A stretch of 64,000 nt of DNA from Ruegeria_C sp041537925 (GTDB taxonomy: Bacteria; Pseudomonadota; Alphaproteobacteria; Rhodobacterales; Rhodobacteraceae). The position numbers and the translations under genes were made by a program. The notes under the pieces were generated by a model. That model worked only from the letters and a program-made list of their open reading frames with translations. It did no database searches and was not told the DNA's origin. Position 1 is the first letter of the stretch, and the number at the start of each line of letters is the position of its first letter. The stretch is from NCBI RefSeq assembly GCF_041537925.1, contig NZ_JBGOSH010000001.1, positions 310,001-374,000 of the forward strand, read 5' to 3'. Below, piece by piece: positions 7,941 to 16,637 of this stretch.

Positions 7941-8276
7941 TTGGCAAAGATCTATTTCATCCTGCTGCTCGCAGTCCTCGCCGAGACGATCGGGACAACG
8001 GCGCTGCAGGCCAGCCACCAGTTCTCGCGTTTCTGGCCCTCGGTCATCGTGGTGGTGGGCTACGGGATGGCCTTCTATCTGCTGTCACTAACGCTGCGGG
8101 TCATGCCGGTTGGCATCGTCTATGCGATCTGGTCGGGACTGGGCATTCTGCTGATCGCGCTCATCGGCTTTGTCGCCTTCGGTCAGCGGCTGGACTGGCC
8201 CGCGCTGCTGGGATTGGCGCTGATCATCGCAGGAATTCTCGTCATTCACCTGTTTTCGGCCTCTTCGGGCCATTGA
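7941..8276 (+). CDS. Small multidrug resistance (SMR) efflux protein
   Basis: About 111 residues with four membrane helices; similar to EmrE in length and pattern. The conserved acidic residue of helix 1 is in LAETIGTTAL (about E15), and FSRFWPSV, YAIWSGLGI and FGQRLDWPALLG match the family closely. SMR proteins export cationic lipophilic compounds in exchange for protons and act as dimers. The best start is the TTG at 7941, which follows a GGAGA site and gives the family length; ATG codons at 7857 and 7902 would add an unlikely hydrophilic tail. There is no paired second SMR gene, so a homodimer is expected. Confidence 0.9.
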   Translation: MAKIYFILLLAVLAETIGTTALQASHQFSRFWPSVIVVVGYGMAFYLLSLTLRVMPVGIVYAIWSGLGILLIALIGFVAFGQRLDWPALLGLALIIAGILVIHLFSASSGH

Positions 8277-8349
8277 ACCTGCTTTTTGCTGGAACTTGCG
8301 GCGCTGCCACGCTATGGCGCGCGCAACCTCCCCATTTAAGGCAAGTTTC

Positions 8350-10167
8350 ATGGACCTGCGTAACATCGCAATCATCGCCCACGTGGACCACGGCAAAACG
8401 ACGCTGGTCGACGGGCTGCTCAAGCAATCCGGAGCGTTCCGCGAAAATCAGTCCGTGGCCGAGCGGGCGCTTGACAGCAACGACCTCGAGCGTGAACGCG
8501 GCATCACCATTCTGGCCAAGGCCACCTCGGTCGAGTGGAAAGGCACACGGATCAACATCGTCGACACCCCGGGCCACGCCGATTTCGGCGGCGAGGTCGA
8601 ACGCATTCTGTCGATGGTCGACGGTGTTGTCCTGCTGGTCGATGCAGCCGAAGGGCCGATGCCGCAGACCAAGTTTGTGACCTCCAAGGCGCTAGCGCTG
8701 GGCCTGCGCCCGATTGTGGTGCTGAACAAGGTCGACAAACCCGATGCCGAGCCTGACCGGGCGCTGGACGAATGTTTCGATCTCTTCGCCAATCTGGGTG
8801 CTGATGACGATCAGTTGGATTTCCCCGCCATGTATGCCTCAGGTCGTTCGGGCTGGGCAGATATGGAATTGGACGGACCGCGTCAGGACCTGACCGCGTT
8901 GTTCGACCTCGTCGTCGATCACGTGCCCGCCCCCGCGCAGGTCGCGCATCGGGAGGAGCCTTTTCGCATGCTCGCCACCACACTGGGCAGCGATCCCTTT
9001 ATCGGCCGCATTCTGACGGGGCGCGTTGAAAGCGGCACGCTGAAAGCGGGCGAGACCATCAAGGCACTCAGCCGCGACGGCAGCCAGATCGAAAGCTTCC
9101 GCGCGACCAAGATCCTGGCCTTCCGTGGTCTTGGCCAACAGACCATCGACCAGGCCGAAGCGGGCGATATCGTCACGCTTGCCGGTATGAGCAAGGCCAC
9201 CGTCGCCGACTCGCTGGTCGCCCCCAGCGTGACCGAGGCCCTGCCCGCCCAACCCATCGACCCGCCAACCATCTCGGTCACTTTCGGGATCAACGATTCA
9301 CCGCTGGCGGGCCGCGATGGCAAGAAGGTGCAATCCCGCGTGATTCGCGACCGGCTGATGAAAGAGGCCGAATCAAACGTCGCGATCAAGGTCAGCGACA
9401 CGCCCGGCGGCGAAGCCTTCGAGGTTGCGGGCCGTGGCGAATTGCAAATGGGCGTTCTGATCGAGAACATGCGCCGTGAAGGGTTCGAACTCAGCATCTC
9501 GCGCCCGCAGGTGCTGCTGCGAGAAGAAGACGGCCAACGCCTTGAACCGATCGAAGAGGTCACCATCGACGTCGATGACGAATATTCTGGTGCGGTGATC
9601 GAAAAGATCACCGGAACCCGTAAAGGTGAGTTGACCGAGATGAAACCGGCGGGTGCAGGCAAAACACGTATCATCGCCCATGTGCCCTCGCGCGGGCTGA
9701 TAGGTTATCACGGCGAGTTCCTGACCGACACCCGCGGCACTGGCGTTCTGAACCGGGTGTTCCATGGCTGGGCACCGCATAAGGGCGCGATCCCGGGCCG
9801 CCGTGCAGGCGTACTGATCTCGATGGAGAAAGGTCAGTCCGTGGCATATGCGCTGTGGAACCTCGAAGAGCGTGGCCGCATGTTCATCGGCCCTCAAGCC
9901 GAAATTTATCAAGGCATGGTCATCGGCGAGCACAGCCGCGACAACGATCTGGAAGTGAACCCGCTCAAGGGCAAAAAGCTGACCAATGTGCGGGCCAGCG
10001 GCTCAGACGACGCGGTGCGGCTGACCCCGCACATTAACTTCTCGCTGGAAGAGGCGATTGCCTATATCGACGATGATGAACTGGTCGAGGTCACGCCCAA
10101 CGCGATCCGACTGCGCAAACGTTTCCTCGATCCGCATGAACGCAAGCGGATGGCAAAAAGCGCCTGA
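8350..10167 (+). CDS. typA: Translational GTPase TypA/BipA
   Basis: 605 residues. TypA/BipA is a ribosome-associated GTPase of the EF-G type involved in ribosome assembly and stress adaptation. It starts MDLRNIAIIAHVDHGKTTLV with the P-loop at about residues 10-17. Switch I has ERERGITILAK; then come the G3 motif DTPGHADF and the G4 motif NKVDKPDA. The C-terminus (GYHGEFLTDTRG, LRKRFLDPHERKR) is typical. The ATG at 8350 is preferred over one 54 bases upstream. The gene stands alone with a strong terminator after it. Confidence 0.97.
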   Translation: MDLRNIAIIAHVDHGKTTLVDGLLKQSGAFRENQSVAERALDSNDLERERGITILAKATSVEWKGTRINIVDTPGHADFGGEVERILSMVDGVVLLVDAAEGPMPQTKFVTSKALALGLRPIVVLNKVDKPDAEPDRALDECFDLFANLGADDDQLDFPAMYASGRSGWADMELDGPRQDLTALFDLVVDHVPAPAQVAHREEPFRMLATTLGSDPFIGRILTGRVESGTLKAGETIKALSRDGSQIESFRATKILAFRGLGQQTIDQAEAGDIVTLAGMSKATVADSLVAPSVTEALPAQPIDPPTISVTFGINDSPLAGRDGKKVQSRVIRDRLMKEAESNVAIKVSDTPGGEAFEVAGRGELQMGVLIENMRREGFELSISRPQVLLREEDGQRLEPIEEVTIDVDDEYSGAVIEKITGTRKGELTEMKPAGAGKTRIIAHVPSRGLIGYHGEFLTDTRGTGVLNRVFHGWAPHKGAIPGRRAGVLISMEKGQSVAYALWNLEERGRMFIGPQAEIYQGMVIGEHSRDNDLEVNPLKGKKLTNVRASGSDDAVRLTPHINFSLEEAIAYIDDDELVEVTPNAIRLRKRFLDPHERKRMAKSA

Positions 10168-10191
10168 CACCGGTTACCATCGACGCAATCG

Positions 10192-10229
10192 AGCCGCAGA
10201 GCGACCATCCTCGCTCTGCGGCTTTTTTT
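10192..10229 (+). terminator. Strong intrinsic terminator after typA
   Basis: A perfect 12-bp stem (AGCCGCAGAGCG / CGCTCTGCGGCT) with an 8-base loop runs directly into seven T residues, 25 bp after the typA stop. Confidence 0.93.
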
Positions 10230-10381
10230 GTGCTGCCAACGCAGAAAAGACCGGGCGGTATGAAGAAAAAACAATCTCTGCCATGCCTGCGCTTAATTCC
10301 GGTGACGCAGGATCAGGTCAGCACGGGATGCAGGTCAGAACTGATCCGCAGTCCCAGGACATGATAATTCGGAGATGAAAG

Positions 10382-11530
10382 ATGAACGTGAAGACACGTA
10401 TGCTCTCGCTGGCGATGACCTGCACGGCAATGACCTTTGTGGGGGGTACCGCGTTTGCGGCGACGGAACGCTGCACCGTGAACACGGCGCGCCAATCGGT
10501 CTCGACCGAGACCCTGTGTTCGTGTGGCGTGGTACAGGACAGAATGTTGCGTTACCTGCAGCGGCGGTCGGATTTTGAAGACATCCTCGCGCGCACGTCG
10601 CAATCCTGCCCCGCCTTTGCTGCGGTGCTGACCGACTACCCGACAGCCTCGATTGGATCGGGCCTCTTTGGCCGTGGCGAAGACAGGGACGGCAGAAGCG
10701 GTGGGAATTCCGGTAATTTTGGGAATACGGGAAACGACCAAATTGCTGACGGTGGCAATGGCAGCGGTGGAGGCGGCAATAGCGGTGGCGGCAACAGCGG
10801 CGGCGGCAACAGCGGTGGCGGCAACAGCGGTGGCGGCAACAGCGGCGGCGGCAACAGCGGTGGTGGCAACAGCGGTGGTGGCAACAGCGGTGGCGGCAAC
10901 AGTGGCGGCGGCAACAGCGGTAGCGGCAACAGCGGTGGCGGCAACAGCGGCGGCGGCAACAGCGGTGGTGGCAACAGCGGTGGTGGCAACAGCGGTGGCG
11001 GCAACAGTGGCGGCGGCAACAGCGGTGGTGGCAACAGCGGTGGCGGCAACAGCGGCGGCGGCAACAGCGGTGGTGGCAACAGCGGTGGTGGCAACAGCGG
11101 CGGCGGCAACAGTGGCGGCGGCAACAGCGGTAGCGGCAACAGCGGTGGTGGCAACAGCGGTGGCGGCAACGGCGGTGGCGGCAACGACGGTGGTGGCAAC
11201 AGCGGTAGCGGCAACAGCGGTGGCGGCAACGACGGTGGTGGCAACAGCGGTGGCAATACCGGTGGACCCGGAAACGGCAACGGAAACGACGGCAATTCTG
11301 GAAACGGTGGCGGCAACAATAATGGAGACGGGCCCGGTTCCGGAAATGGAGGCAACAATAACGGCCAAGGTGGCGGGTCGGGCAATGGCGGAGGCGGTCA
11401 CGGCAATGGTGGTGACAAAGGCGGCCACGGCAAGGGCGGCGGTAAAGGTGGTGACAAAGGTGGACATGGTAAAGGTGGTGACAAAGGTGGACATGGCAAA
11501 GGTGGAGGCAAAGGCGGCAAGAACCGCTGA
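10382..11530 (+). CDS. Secreted glycine-rich GGGNS-repeat protein
   Basis: 382 residues. Residues 1-26 form a signal peptide ending AFA. A small domain (about 27-100) follows with four cysteines (near 31, 46, 48 and 76), probably two disulfides. Residues about 128-290 are a near-perfect array of GGGNS pentapeptides with occasional GSGNS, GGGND and GGGNG. A looser Gly/Asn stretch comes next, and the C-terminal 45 residues are rich in Gly, His and Lys (KGGHGKGGDKGG) and end KGGKNR. There is no membrane anchor or sorting motif. It is probably an extracellular or envelope protein with a flexible Gly-rich stalk. I do not recognise a named family. It converges with a LapG-like protease gene. Confidence 0.85.
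   Translation: MNVKTRMLSLAMTCTAMTFVGGTAFAATERCTVNTARQSVSTETLCSCGVVQDRMLRYLQRRSDFEDILARTSQSCPAFAAVLTDYPTASIGSGLFGRGEDRDGRSGGNSGNFGNTGNDQIADGGNGSGGGGNSGGGNSGGGNSGGGNSGGGNSGGGNSGGGNSGGGNSGGGNSGGGNSGSGNSGGGNSGGGNSGGGNSGGGNSGGGNSGGGNSGGGNSGGGNSGGGNSGGGNSGGGNSGGGNSGGGNSGSGNSGGGNSGGGNGGGGNDGGGNSGSGNSGGGNDGGGNSGGNTGGPGNGNGNDGNSGNGGGNNNGDGPGSGNGGNNNGQGGGSGNGGGGHGNGGDKGGHGKGGGKGGDKGGHGKGGDKGGHGKGGGKGGKNR
10769..11250 (+). repeat. 15-bp tandem repeat array (about 32 units) with a 105-bp higher-order period
   Basis: The array repeats GGYGGYGGCAACAGY in frame with the coding sequence. The synonymous AGT variant of the serine codon occurs at 10901, 11006 and 11111, exactly 105 bp (seven units) apart. GGTAGC variants occur near 10921 and 11131, which is 210 bp apart. 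This shows that blocks of seven units were duplicated. All units keep the reading frame, so copy-number change would lengthen or shorten the protein without destroying it. Confidence 0.9.
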
Positions 11531-11563
11531 CGCCTCACACTTCCGGATCACTGGTCACGACCC

Positions 11564-11590
11564 AAAAGGCGCGCCCCTGGCGCGCCTTTT
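11564..11590. terminator. Bidirectional intrinsic terminator between convergent genes
   Basis: AAAAGGCGCGCC-CCT-GGCGCGCCTTTT is a perfect 12-bp stem with A and T runs at its outer ends, so it can end transcription from both sides. It separates the Gly-rich protein gene from the leftward protease gene, whose stop codon it touches. Confidence 0.88.
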
Positions 11591-12192
11591 CACGCCTTGT
11601 TCTGAACTCCGACCCAGTTATGTGGCCGACGCGGATCCTGCATGCGCAAAAAAATGTAGCCCGTTGCCTGCCAGGGCCTGATCCGATTCGTCAGGTTGTC
11701 GAGCACCATATCGCCTTGTGCTGACCGGTAGACCAGCACCGCATGAGCGTTGCGCTTGCGGTCGAGCACCGTTGCCAACAGCAGCTTTCGCGGGTCGAGC
11801 CCGATGCGGATCAGGTCACGCTTTTTCAAAAGGGCGAAATCTTCGCAATCGCCACCCAACCGGGTCGGCAGCGCCCATTTCTCTTCAAGGTTATATTGCC
11901 GCCGGTCTGCCACATCGCGCGTGGCCGCGTTGACCTGCTGGTTGACCCTTTGCACCAGTTCATATTCGCGCGCCGCGCCAAAGCGCTGGCCCAGTGTGGC
12001 GGCGCAGGCCCAGGCATAGGTCCGGCACAGGTTGCTGGCGCCGCTTGGGGCCGGGAAATCTGTGGACAGCGTCAGAAAGCGCGGATCAGCGGCACCGGCG
12101 CTGCTCACCATCATCTGAGCGCAAGCAATCACGTAAGCCAGAACCCACATCCTGATGCGCATATTGCCCATGCTGCGTCTTGCTCGGCTCAC
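11590..12192 (-). CDS. Transglutaminase-like cysteine protease (BTLCP/LapG-like), exported
   Basis: 200 residues. A hydrophobic signal segment (about 12-34, ending SSAGA) is followed by the BTLCP/DUF920 domain. The catalytic triad is visible: cysteine in RLGGDCEDFALLKK (about C116), histidine in RNAHAVLV (about H150) and aspartate in DMVLDNLTN (about D165). LapG, the best-known member, is a periplasmic protease that releases large adhesins under c-di-GMP control. The start is a GTG at 12192 behind a strong AGAGGAG site; ATG codons inside give a shorter leader. No LapD partner is in the window. It converges with the secreted Gly-rich protein, which could be a substrate, but that is a guess. 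Confidence 0.87.
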   Translation of the reverse strand: MSRARRSMGNMRIRMWVLAYVIACAQMMVSSAGAADPRFLTLSTDFPAPSGASNLCRTYAWACAATLGQRFGAAREYELVQRVNQQVNAATRDVADRRQYNLEEKWALPTRLGGDCEDFALLKKRDLIRIGLDPRKLLLATVLDRKRNAHAVLVYRSAQGDMVLDNLTNRIRPWQATGYIFLRMQDPRRPHNWVGVQNKA

Positions 12193-12285
12193 TTTCCCTG
12201 CTCCTCTTCTGTCCGATTAAAACGGCTGAAACCCACTGCTCAAGCAGAGATTTCATTTCAGAGGAGGGTCGGCGGAAATCCGTAC

Positions 12286-12326
12286 AATCTTAGGGCGAGC
12301 GAAGGGCTCTTGGTGGCCCTAAGATT
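12286..12326. other. Long perfect inverted repeat with nested hairpin
   Basis: AATCTTAGGGC at 12286-12296 pairs perfectly with GCCCTAAGATT at 12316-12326, and a nested GAGC-GAAGG-GCTC hairpin lies inside. The structure sits in the 193-bp gap between the protease gene and the DUF1330 gene and has no T tract. It may be part of a terminator, a small RNA or a relic of a repeat element. Nothing more can be said from one copy. Confidence 0.6.
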
Positions 12327-12344
12327 AAAGCCACACATGAAGGT

Positions 12345-12368
12345 CATCGGGCGAAAACCCGCCCGATG
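12345..12368. terminator. Hairpin after the alaS-DUF1330 operon
   Basis: CATCGGGCG-AAAACC-CGCCCGATG forms a perfect 9-bp stem 17 bp after the DUF1330 stop on the - strand. It has no clear T tract, so it is only a probable terminator or 3'-end stabilising structure. Confidence 0.5.
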
Positions 12369-12385
12369 ATTAAGATTGTCTCGCT

Positions 12386-12673
12386 TCAGTCGGTGGTTTC
12401 GACCACCAGTAACTCGCGCTCGGACGCGCCGCGCGCATGATCCAGCGCGGTCTGGTATTCGGGCGAGTTGTAACAGGCCACTGCCGCCTCGACCGAGGGA
12501 AAACGCGCAATCACATTGCGGGGACGTTCCTTGCCTTCAAGCTGAACGTAACGCCCGGCACGGGCAATGAATTCCCCGCCGTGTTTGGCCAGCGCGGGGC
12601 CCGCAAGCTCGGCATATTTGCCGTAAGCTTCCGCGTCGGTCACCGTCACATGTGCAATCCAGAGTGCAGCCAT
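12386..12673 (-). CDS. DUF1330 domain protein
   Basis: 95 residues, starting AALWIAHVTVTDAEAYGKYA and including KHGGEFIARAG, RPRNVIARFPSVEAA and CYNSPEYQTALDHARG. This is the DUF1330 family, a small ferredoxin-like alpha/beta barrel with no established function. The ATG at 12673 lies four bases after the alaS stop and the alaS end provides a GGGAGGTTGAG ribosome site, so it is probably cotranslated with alaS. A longer upstream frame only overlaps alaS and is not real. Confidence 0.88.
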   Translation of the reverse strand: MAALWIAHVTVTDAEAYGKYAELAGPALAKHGGEFIARAGRYVQLEGKERPRNVIARFPSVEAAVACYNSPEYQTALDHARGASERELLVVETTD

Positions 12674-12677
12674 TTTC

Positions 12678-15353
12678 TCAACCTCCCAATACGGCCTCAG
12701 CGGCCTTGATCGCCGCGTCGGCATTTGCCGCGTCCTTGCCGCCGCCCTGCGCCATGTCGGGGCGACCACCGCCGCCCTTGCCGCCCAGTTCAGCCACCGC
12801 CGCGCGCACCAGATCAACCGCCGAGACCTGACCGGTCATATCCTCAGTCACGCCCGCCGCCACAGCGGCCTTGCCACCGGCATCGGCGATCAACAGCACC
12901 GCGCCCGAGCCGATCCGCGCCTTGTGTTCATCGATAAGCGCTGGCAGATCCTTGCCCGACACGCCGCTGAGCGTCTGGGCCAGGAAACTCACGCCATTCA
13001 CGTCGCGCGCCTCGGCCCCCGCGCCACCCTGCCCGGCCCCGCCGGCCATAGCGAGATCGCGGCGCAGTTGCGCCACCTCACCCTGCAGTGCCTTGCGCTC
13101 ATCCATCAGCGCCCTGACACGCGCCACCGTCTCGCCTGACTGCGCCTTGAGCAGGCCCGAAACTTCGGCCAGATGCCTGGCCTCCTGCGACAGATGCTGG
13201 AAGGCCGCGTCGCCGGTCAGCGCCTCGATCCGGCGCACGCCGGCGGAGGAGGCGCTATCGCCCAGCAATACAAACGTGCCGATATCGCCGGTCTGCTTCA
13301 CATGGGTGCCACCGCACAGCTCGATCGAATAGGTCATGCCATCATGGCCCTTGCCGGTCTGGGCCCGGCCCATCGAGACAACGCGCACCTCATCGCCATA
13401 TTTCTCGCCGAAAAGCGCCTGCGCCCCGATTTCGCGCGCATCGTCGGGCGTCATGATCCGGGTTTCGACCGCCGAGTTCTGCCGAATATAGGTGTTCACA
13501 TCCGAGGCAACCTTGCTCAACTCCGCATCCGTCAAAGCCTTGGCATGGCTGAAATCAAAGCGCAGCCGATCGGCGGCATTCAACGACCCGCGCTGTGCCA
13601 CGTGATCGCCCAGCGATCCGCGCAGTGCCTCATGCAGCAGATGCGTGGCGGAGTGATTGGCCCGTATCGCCGAGCGACGCGCGTGATCGACCTCCAACTC
13701 TACCGCGTCGCCCATGCTGAATGCACCCTGTTCGATCCGAACCTTGTGGGCATAGACCTTGCCTTCGGCGAATTTCCTGGTGTCCTCGACCAAAGCCGTT
13801 TCATCCAAGTTCTCCAGCCGCCGGATCACGCCGGAATCACCGACCTGACCACCGGCCTCGCCATAGAACGGCGTTTGGTTCACCACGATCCAGCCCTCGC
13901 CGCCCGCGTCGATCCGATCGACCACAGCGCCGTCCTGAACCAGTCCGACGATCTGGCCTTCGACTTTTTCGCTGTCATAGCCGAGGAAATCTGTGGCCGC
14001 GTTCTGGTCCAGCAGATCGAACCAGACCGCGTTATCGGCGGCCTCACCCGACCCGGCCCATGCGGCGCGCGCCTTGGCCTTTTGCGCCGCCATCGCGCTG
14101 TCGAAGCCGTCGGTATCAACTGCCCGACCCTGACCGCGCAGCGCGTCCTGGGTCAGATCCAGCGGGAATCCATAAGTGTCATACAGCTTGAACGCCGCAT
14201 CGCCGGGAAACGGCGCGTCATCGTCCAGTATCGCCAATTCGTCATCAAGCAATTTCAGGCCACGATCCAGCGTCTGTTTGAACCGGGTTTCCTCGGACAG
14301 CAGCGTTTCCTCGATCATTGGCTGCGCCCGACCCAACTCGGGGTATGCCGCGCCCATCTGCTGCACCAGCGTGGGTACCAGCCGGTACATGACCGGGTCC
14401 TTTTCGCCCAGCAGATGCGCGTGCCGCATCGCCCGGCGCATGATCCGGCGCAACACGTAACCGCGCCCGTCATTGCTGGGCATAACGCCGTCAGCGATCA
14501 GAAACGAGGTCGAGCGCAGGTGATCCGCGATCACCCGGTGGTGCACATTCTTGTCGCCATACGGATCGACATGGGTGACCTCGGCCGAGGCCTCGATCAG
14601 CGATTTGAACAAATCGGTATCGTAATTGTCATAGCTGCCCTGCAACAGCGCACCGATCCGTTCCAGCCCCATGCCGGTATCGATCGACTGCATGTCGAGT
14701 GCCTTCATCGAGCCGTCTTCGAACTGTTCGTTCTGCATGAAGACGATGTTCCAGATCTCAATAAACCGGTCGCCATCTTCCTCGGCACTGCCCGGAGGGC
14801 CGCCCCAGATATGATCGCCATGGTCGTAGAAAATCTCGGTACAGGGTCCGCAAGGGCCAGTCGGGCCCATCTGCCAGAAATTGTCGCTGGTATCGATGCG
14901 GATGATCCGGTCTTCGGGCACGCCGACTTTTTTCCAGATATCGAATGCCTCGTCATCGGTATGAAAGACCGTGGTCAGCAGGCGTTTGGGGTCGATATCG
15001 AACTCTTTGGTGATCAGGTTCCAGGCAAAGGGGATTGCCTCGGTCTTGAAGTAATCGCCAAAGCTGAAATTGCCCAGCATCTCGAAAAACGTATGGTGGC
15101 GGGCAGTGTAGCCCACATTGTCGAGATCGTTGTGCTTGCCACCGGCGCGGACGCATTTCTGCGCTGTTGTCGCGCGCTGGTAATCGCGGTGCTCGACCCC
15201 GGTGAACAGGTTCTTGAACTGCACCATGCCGGAGTTGACGAACATCAATGTCGGGTCATTGCGCGGCACCAGGGGGCTGGAGTCCACGACCTCGTGCCCG
15301 TTTTTGGCAAAGTAATTCAAAAAGGTGGATCGGATATCGTTCAGCGTGGGCAT
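12678..15353 (-). CDS. alaS: Alanyl-tRNA synthetase
   Basis: 891 residues, close to the family length. It has an N-terminal class II catalytic domain (start PTLNDIRSTFLNYFAKNGHE; SSPLVPRNDPTLMFVNSGM), then the editing domain (ANHSATHLLHEALR and the zinc-site motif CGGTHVKQTGDIG) and a C-terminal oligomerisation domain with a Gly-rich end. It charges tRNA-Ala in the cytoplasm and clears Ser- and Gly-tRNA-Ala. It lies downstream of recA, a common pairing in proteobacteria, with an imperfect hairpin between them. Confidence 0.98.
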   Translation of the reverse strand: MPTLNDIRSTFLNYFAKNGHEVVDSSPLVPRNDPTLMFVNSGMVQFKNLFTGVEHRDYQRATTAQKCVRAGGKHNDLDNVGYTARHHTFFEMLGNFSFGDYFKTEAIPFAWNLITKEFDIDPKRLLTTVFHTDDEAFDIWKKVGVPEDRIIRIDTSDNFWQMGPTGPCGPCTEIFYDHGDHIWGGPPGSAEEDGDRFIEIWNIVFMQNEQFEDGSMKALDMQSIDTGMGLERIGALLQGSYDNYDTDLFKSLIEASAEVTHVDPYGDKNVHHRVIADHLRSTSFLIADGVMPSNDGRGYVLRRIMRRAMRHAHLLGEKDPVMYRLVPTLVQQMGAAYPELGRAQPMIEETLLSEETRFKQTLDRGLKLLDDELAILDDDAPFPGDAAFKLYDTYGFPLDLTQDALRGQGRAVDTDGFDSAMAAQKAKARAAWAGSGEAADNAVWFDLLDQNAATDFLGYDSEKVEGQIVGLVQDGAVVDRIDAGGEGWIVVNQTPFYGEAGGQVGDSGVIRRLENLDETALVEDTRKFAEGKVYAHKVRIEQGAFSMGDAVELEVDHARRSAIRANHSATHLLHEALRGSLGDHVAQRGSLNAADRLRFDFSHAKALTDAELSKVASDVNTYIRQNSAVETRIMTPDDAREIGAQALFGEKYGDEVRVVSMGRAQTGKGHDGMTYSIELCGGTHVKQTGDIGTFVLLGDSASSAGVRRIEALTGDAAFQHLSQEARHLAEVSGLLKAQSGETVARVRALMDERKALQGEVAQLRRDLAMAGGAGQGGAGAEARDVNGVSFLAQTLSGVSGKDLPALIDEHKARIGSGAVLLIADAGGKAAVAAGVTEDMTGQVSAVDLVRAAVAELGGKGGGGRPDMAQGGGKDAANADAAIKAAEAVLGG

Positions 15354-15444
15354 CGGGCTCTCTCGGGCGCAATCGGAAGGGTTCGGATCGGTTTAGCCCT
15401 GCCTCGGGCGATAGTCCACAGGTGCTGCGGCCTGAAACCAAACA

Positions 15445-15464
15445 GGGCGCCCTCCCGGACGCCC
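15445..15464 (-). terminator. Imperfect hairpin between recA and alaS
   Basis: Read on the - strand, GGGCGTCC-GGGA-GGGCGCCC forms a stem with one mismatch, followed by TGTTTGGTTT. It lies 54 bp after the recA stop and about 90 bp before alaS. It may end most recA transcripts and keep SOS induction from spilling fully into alaS. Confidence 0.5.
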
Positions 15465-15517
15465 CATTCGCTGCATTTGTTTGGACCAGTACCCGGCCAA
15501 AAGCCCGGATCTGCTGC

Positions 15518-16582
15518 TCACGCCTCTAAGATATCCTCGTCCGCCTCCGGCGGCATGTCGAAATCAAGACCATGCGCGGCGCGGATCTTATCCTCGATCT
15601 CCAGCGCGATGCGGTCATTGCTGCGCAGGAACTGCTTGGCATTCTCGCGCCCTTGCCCGATCCGCTCATCGCCATAACTGAACCACGAGCCTGACTTGTC
15701 GACCACACCGGCCTTGACGCCCAAATCCAAGAGTTCGCCCATTTTCGAGATGCCTTCGCCATACATGATGTCGAACTCGACCTGCTTGAAGGGCGGGGCC
15801 ACCTTGTTCTTGACCACTTTCACACGGGTCTGGTTGCCAACCACCTCGTCGCGGTCCTTGATCGCACCGATGCGGCGAATGTCCAGGCGGACCGAAGAAT
15901 AGAATTTTAGCGCATTGCCCCCGGTGGTGGTTTCCGGGCTGCCAAACATGACGCCGATCTTCATCCGGATCTGGTTGATGAAAACAACCATGCATTTCGA
16001 ACGGCTGATCGATCCGGTCAGCTTGCGCATTGCCTGGCTCATCAGCCGGGCCTGGACCCCCACGCTGCTGTCGCCCATATCGCCTTCCAGTTCCGATTTC
16101 GGCGTCAGAGCTGCAACCGAGTCGACCACGACCATGTTGACCGCACCAGACCGCACCAACGTATCGGTGATCTCAAGCGCCTGTTCGCCGGTATCGGGCT
16201 GGCTGATCAGCAACTCGTCCAGATCGACGCCCAGCTTGCGCGCATATTGCGGATCGAGCGCGTGTTCTGCATCGACAAAGGCGCAAACGCCGCCCCGTTT
16301 TTGCTGTTCCGCGATGCAGTGCAGTGTCAGCGTTGTCTTGCCCGAACTTTCCGGTCCATAAATCTCGATAATCCGACCCATCGGCAGGCCACCGATACCA
16401 AGTGCAATATCCAGCCCCAGTGACCCGGTCGAACTTGCCTCGATCTCGGCAATGACATTTTCACCGCCTAGTTTCATGATCGAGCCTTTGCCGAACTGCC
16501 GTTCGATCTGCGCCAGCGCGCTGTCCAGCGCCTTTTGTTTATCCGCGTTCTGCTTGCTGCTCATCGTCAGAAGATCCGCCAT
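15518..16582 (-). CDS. recA: DNA recombination/repair protein RecA
   Basis: 354 residues. RecA forms filaments on single-stranded DNA, drives strand exchange and triggers LexA self-cleavage. The Walker A motif is GPESSGKTTLTLH; VVDSVAALTPKSELEGDMGD and QALRKLTG-type sequence (QAMRKLTGSISRSKC) are typical, and the C-terminus is acidic (EADEDILEA). The start MADLLTMSSKQNADKQKAL at 16582 is favoured; upstream residues are not RecA-like. A LexA box lies 56-70 bp upstream. Confidence 0.98.
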   Translation of the reverse strand: MADLLTMSSKQNADKQKALDSALAQIERQFGKGSIMKLGGENVIAEIEASSTGSLGLDIALGIGGLPMGRIIEIYGPESSGKTTLTLHCIAEQQKRGGVCAFVDAEHALDPQYARKLGVDLDELLISQPDTGEQALEITDTLVRSGAVNMVVVDSVAALTPKSELEGDMGDSSVGVQARLMSQAMRKLTGSISRSKCMVVFINQIRMKIGVMFGSPETTTGGNALKFYSSVRLDIRRIGAIKDRDEVVGNQTRVKVVKNKVAPPFKQVEFDIMYGEGISKMGELLDLGVKAGVVDKSGSWFSYGDERIGQGRENAKQFLRSNDRIALEIEDKIRAAHGLDFDMPPEADEDILEA

Positions 16583-16637
16583 TACCCTGTTCACTTTCCT
16601 TTTGTCACACCCGCTCGCGGGCGGCAATCGCTGCTTT

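Noticed and set aside
10752..11250. CRISPR-like array
   Set aside because: Units are contiguous 15-bp repeats without spacers, inside a coding frame, and no cas genes are near.
10636..11385. Long Pro/Leu-rich reading frame on the - strand opposite the GGGNS repeat gene
   Set aside because: It is the antisense of the 15-bp repeat. The signal peptide, head domain and codon pattern support the + strand frame.
13173..15677. 834-codon + strand frame opposite alaS
   Set aside because: It is antisense to alaS and has no family signature.
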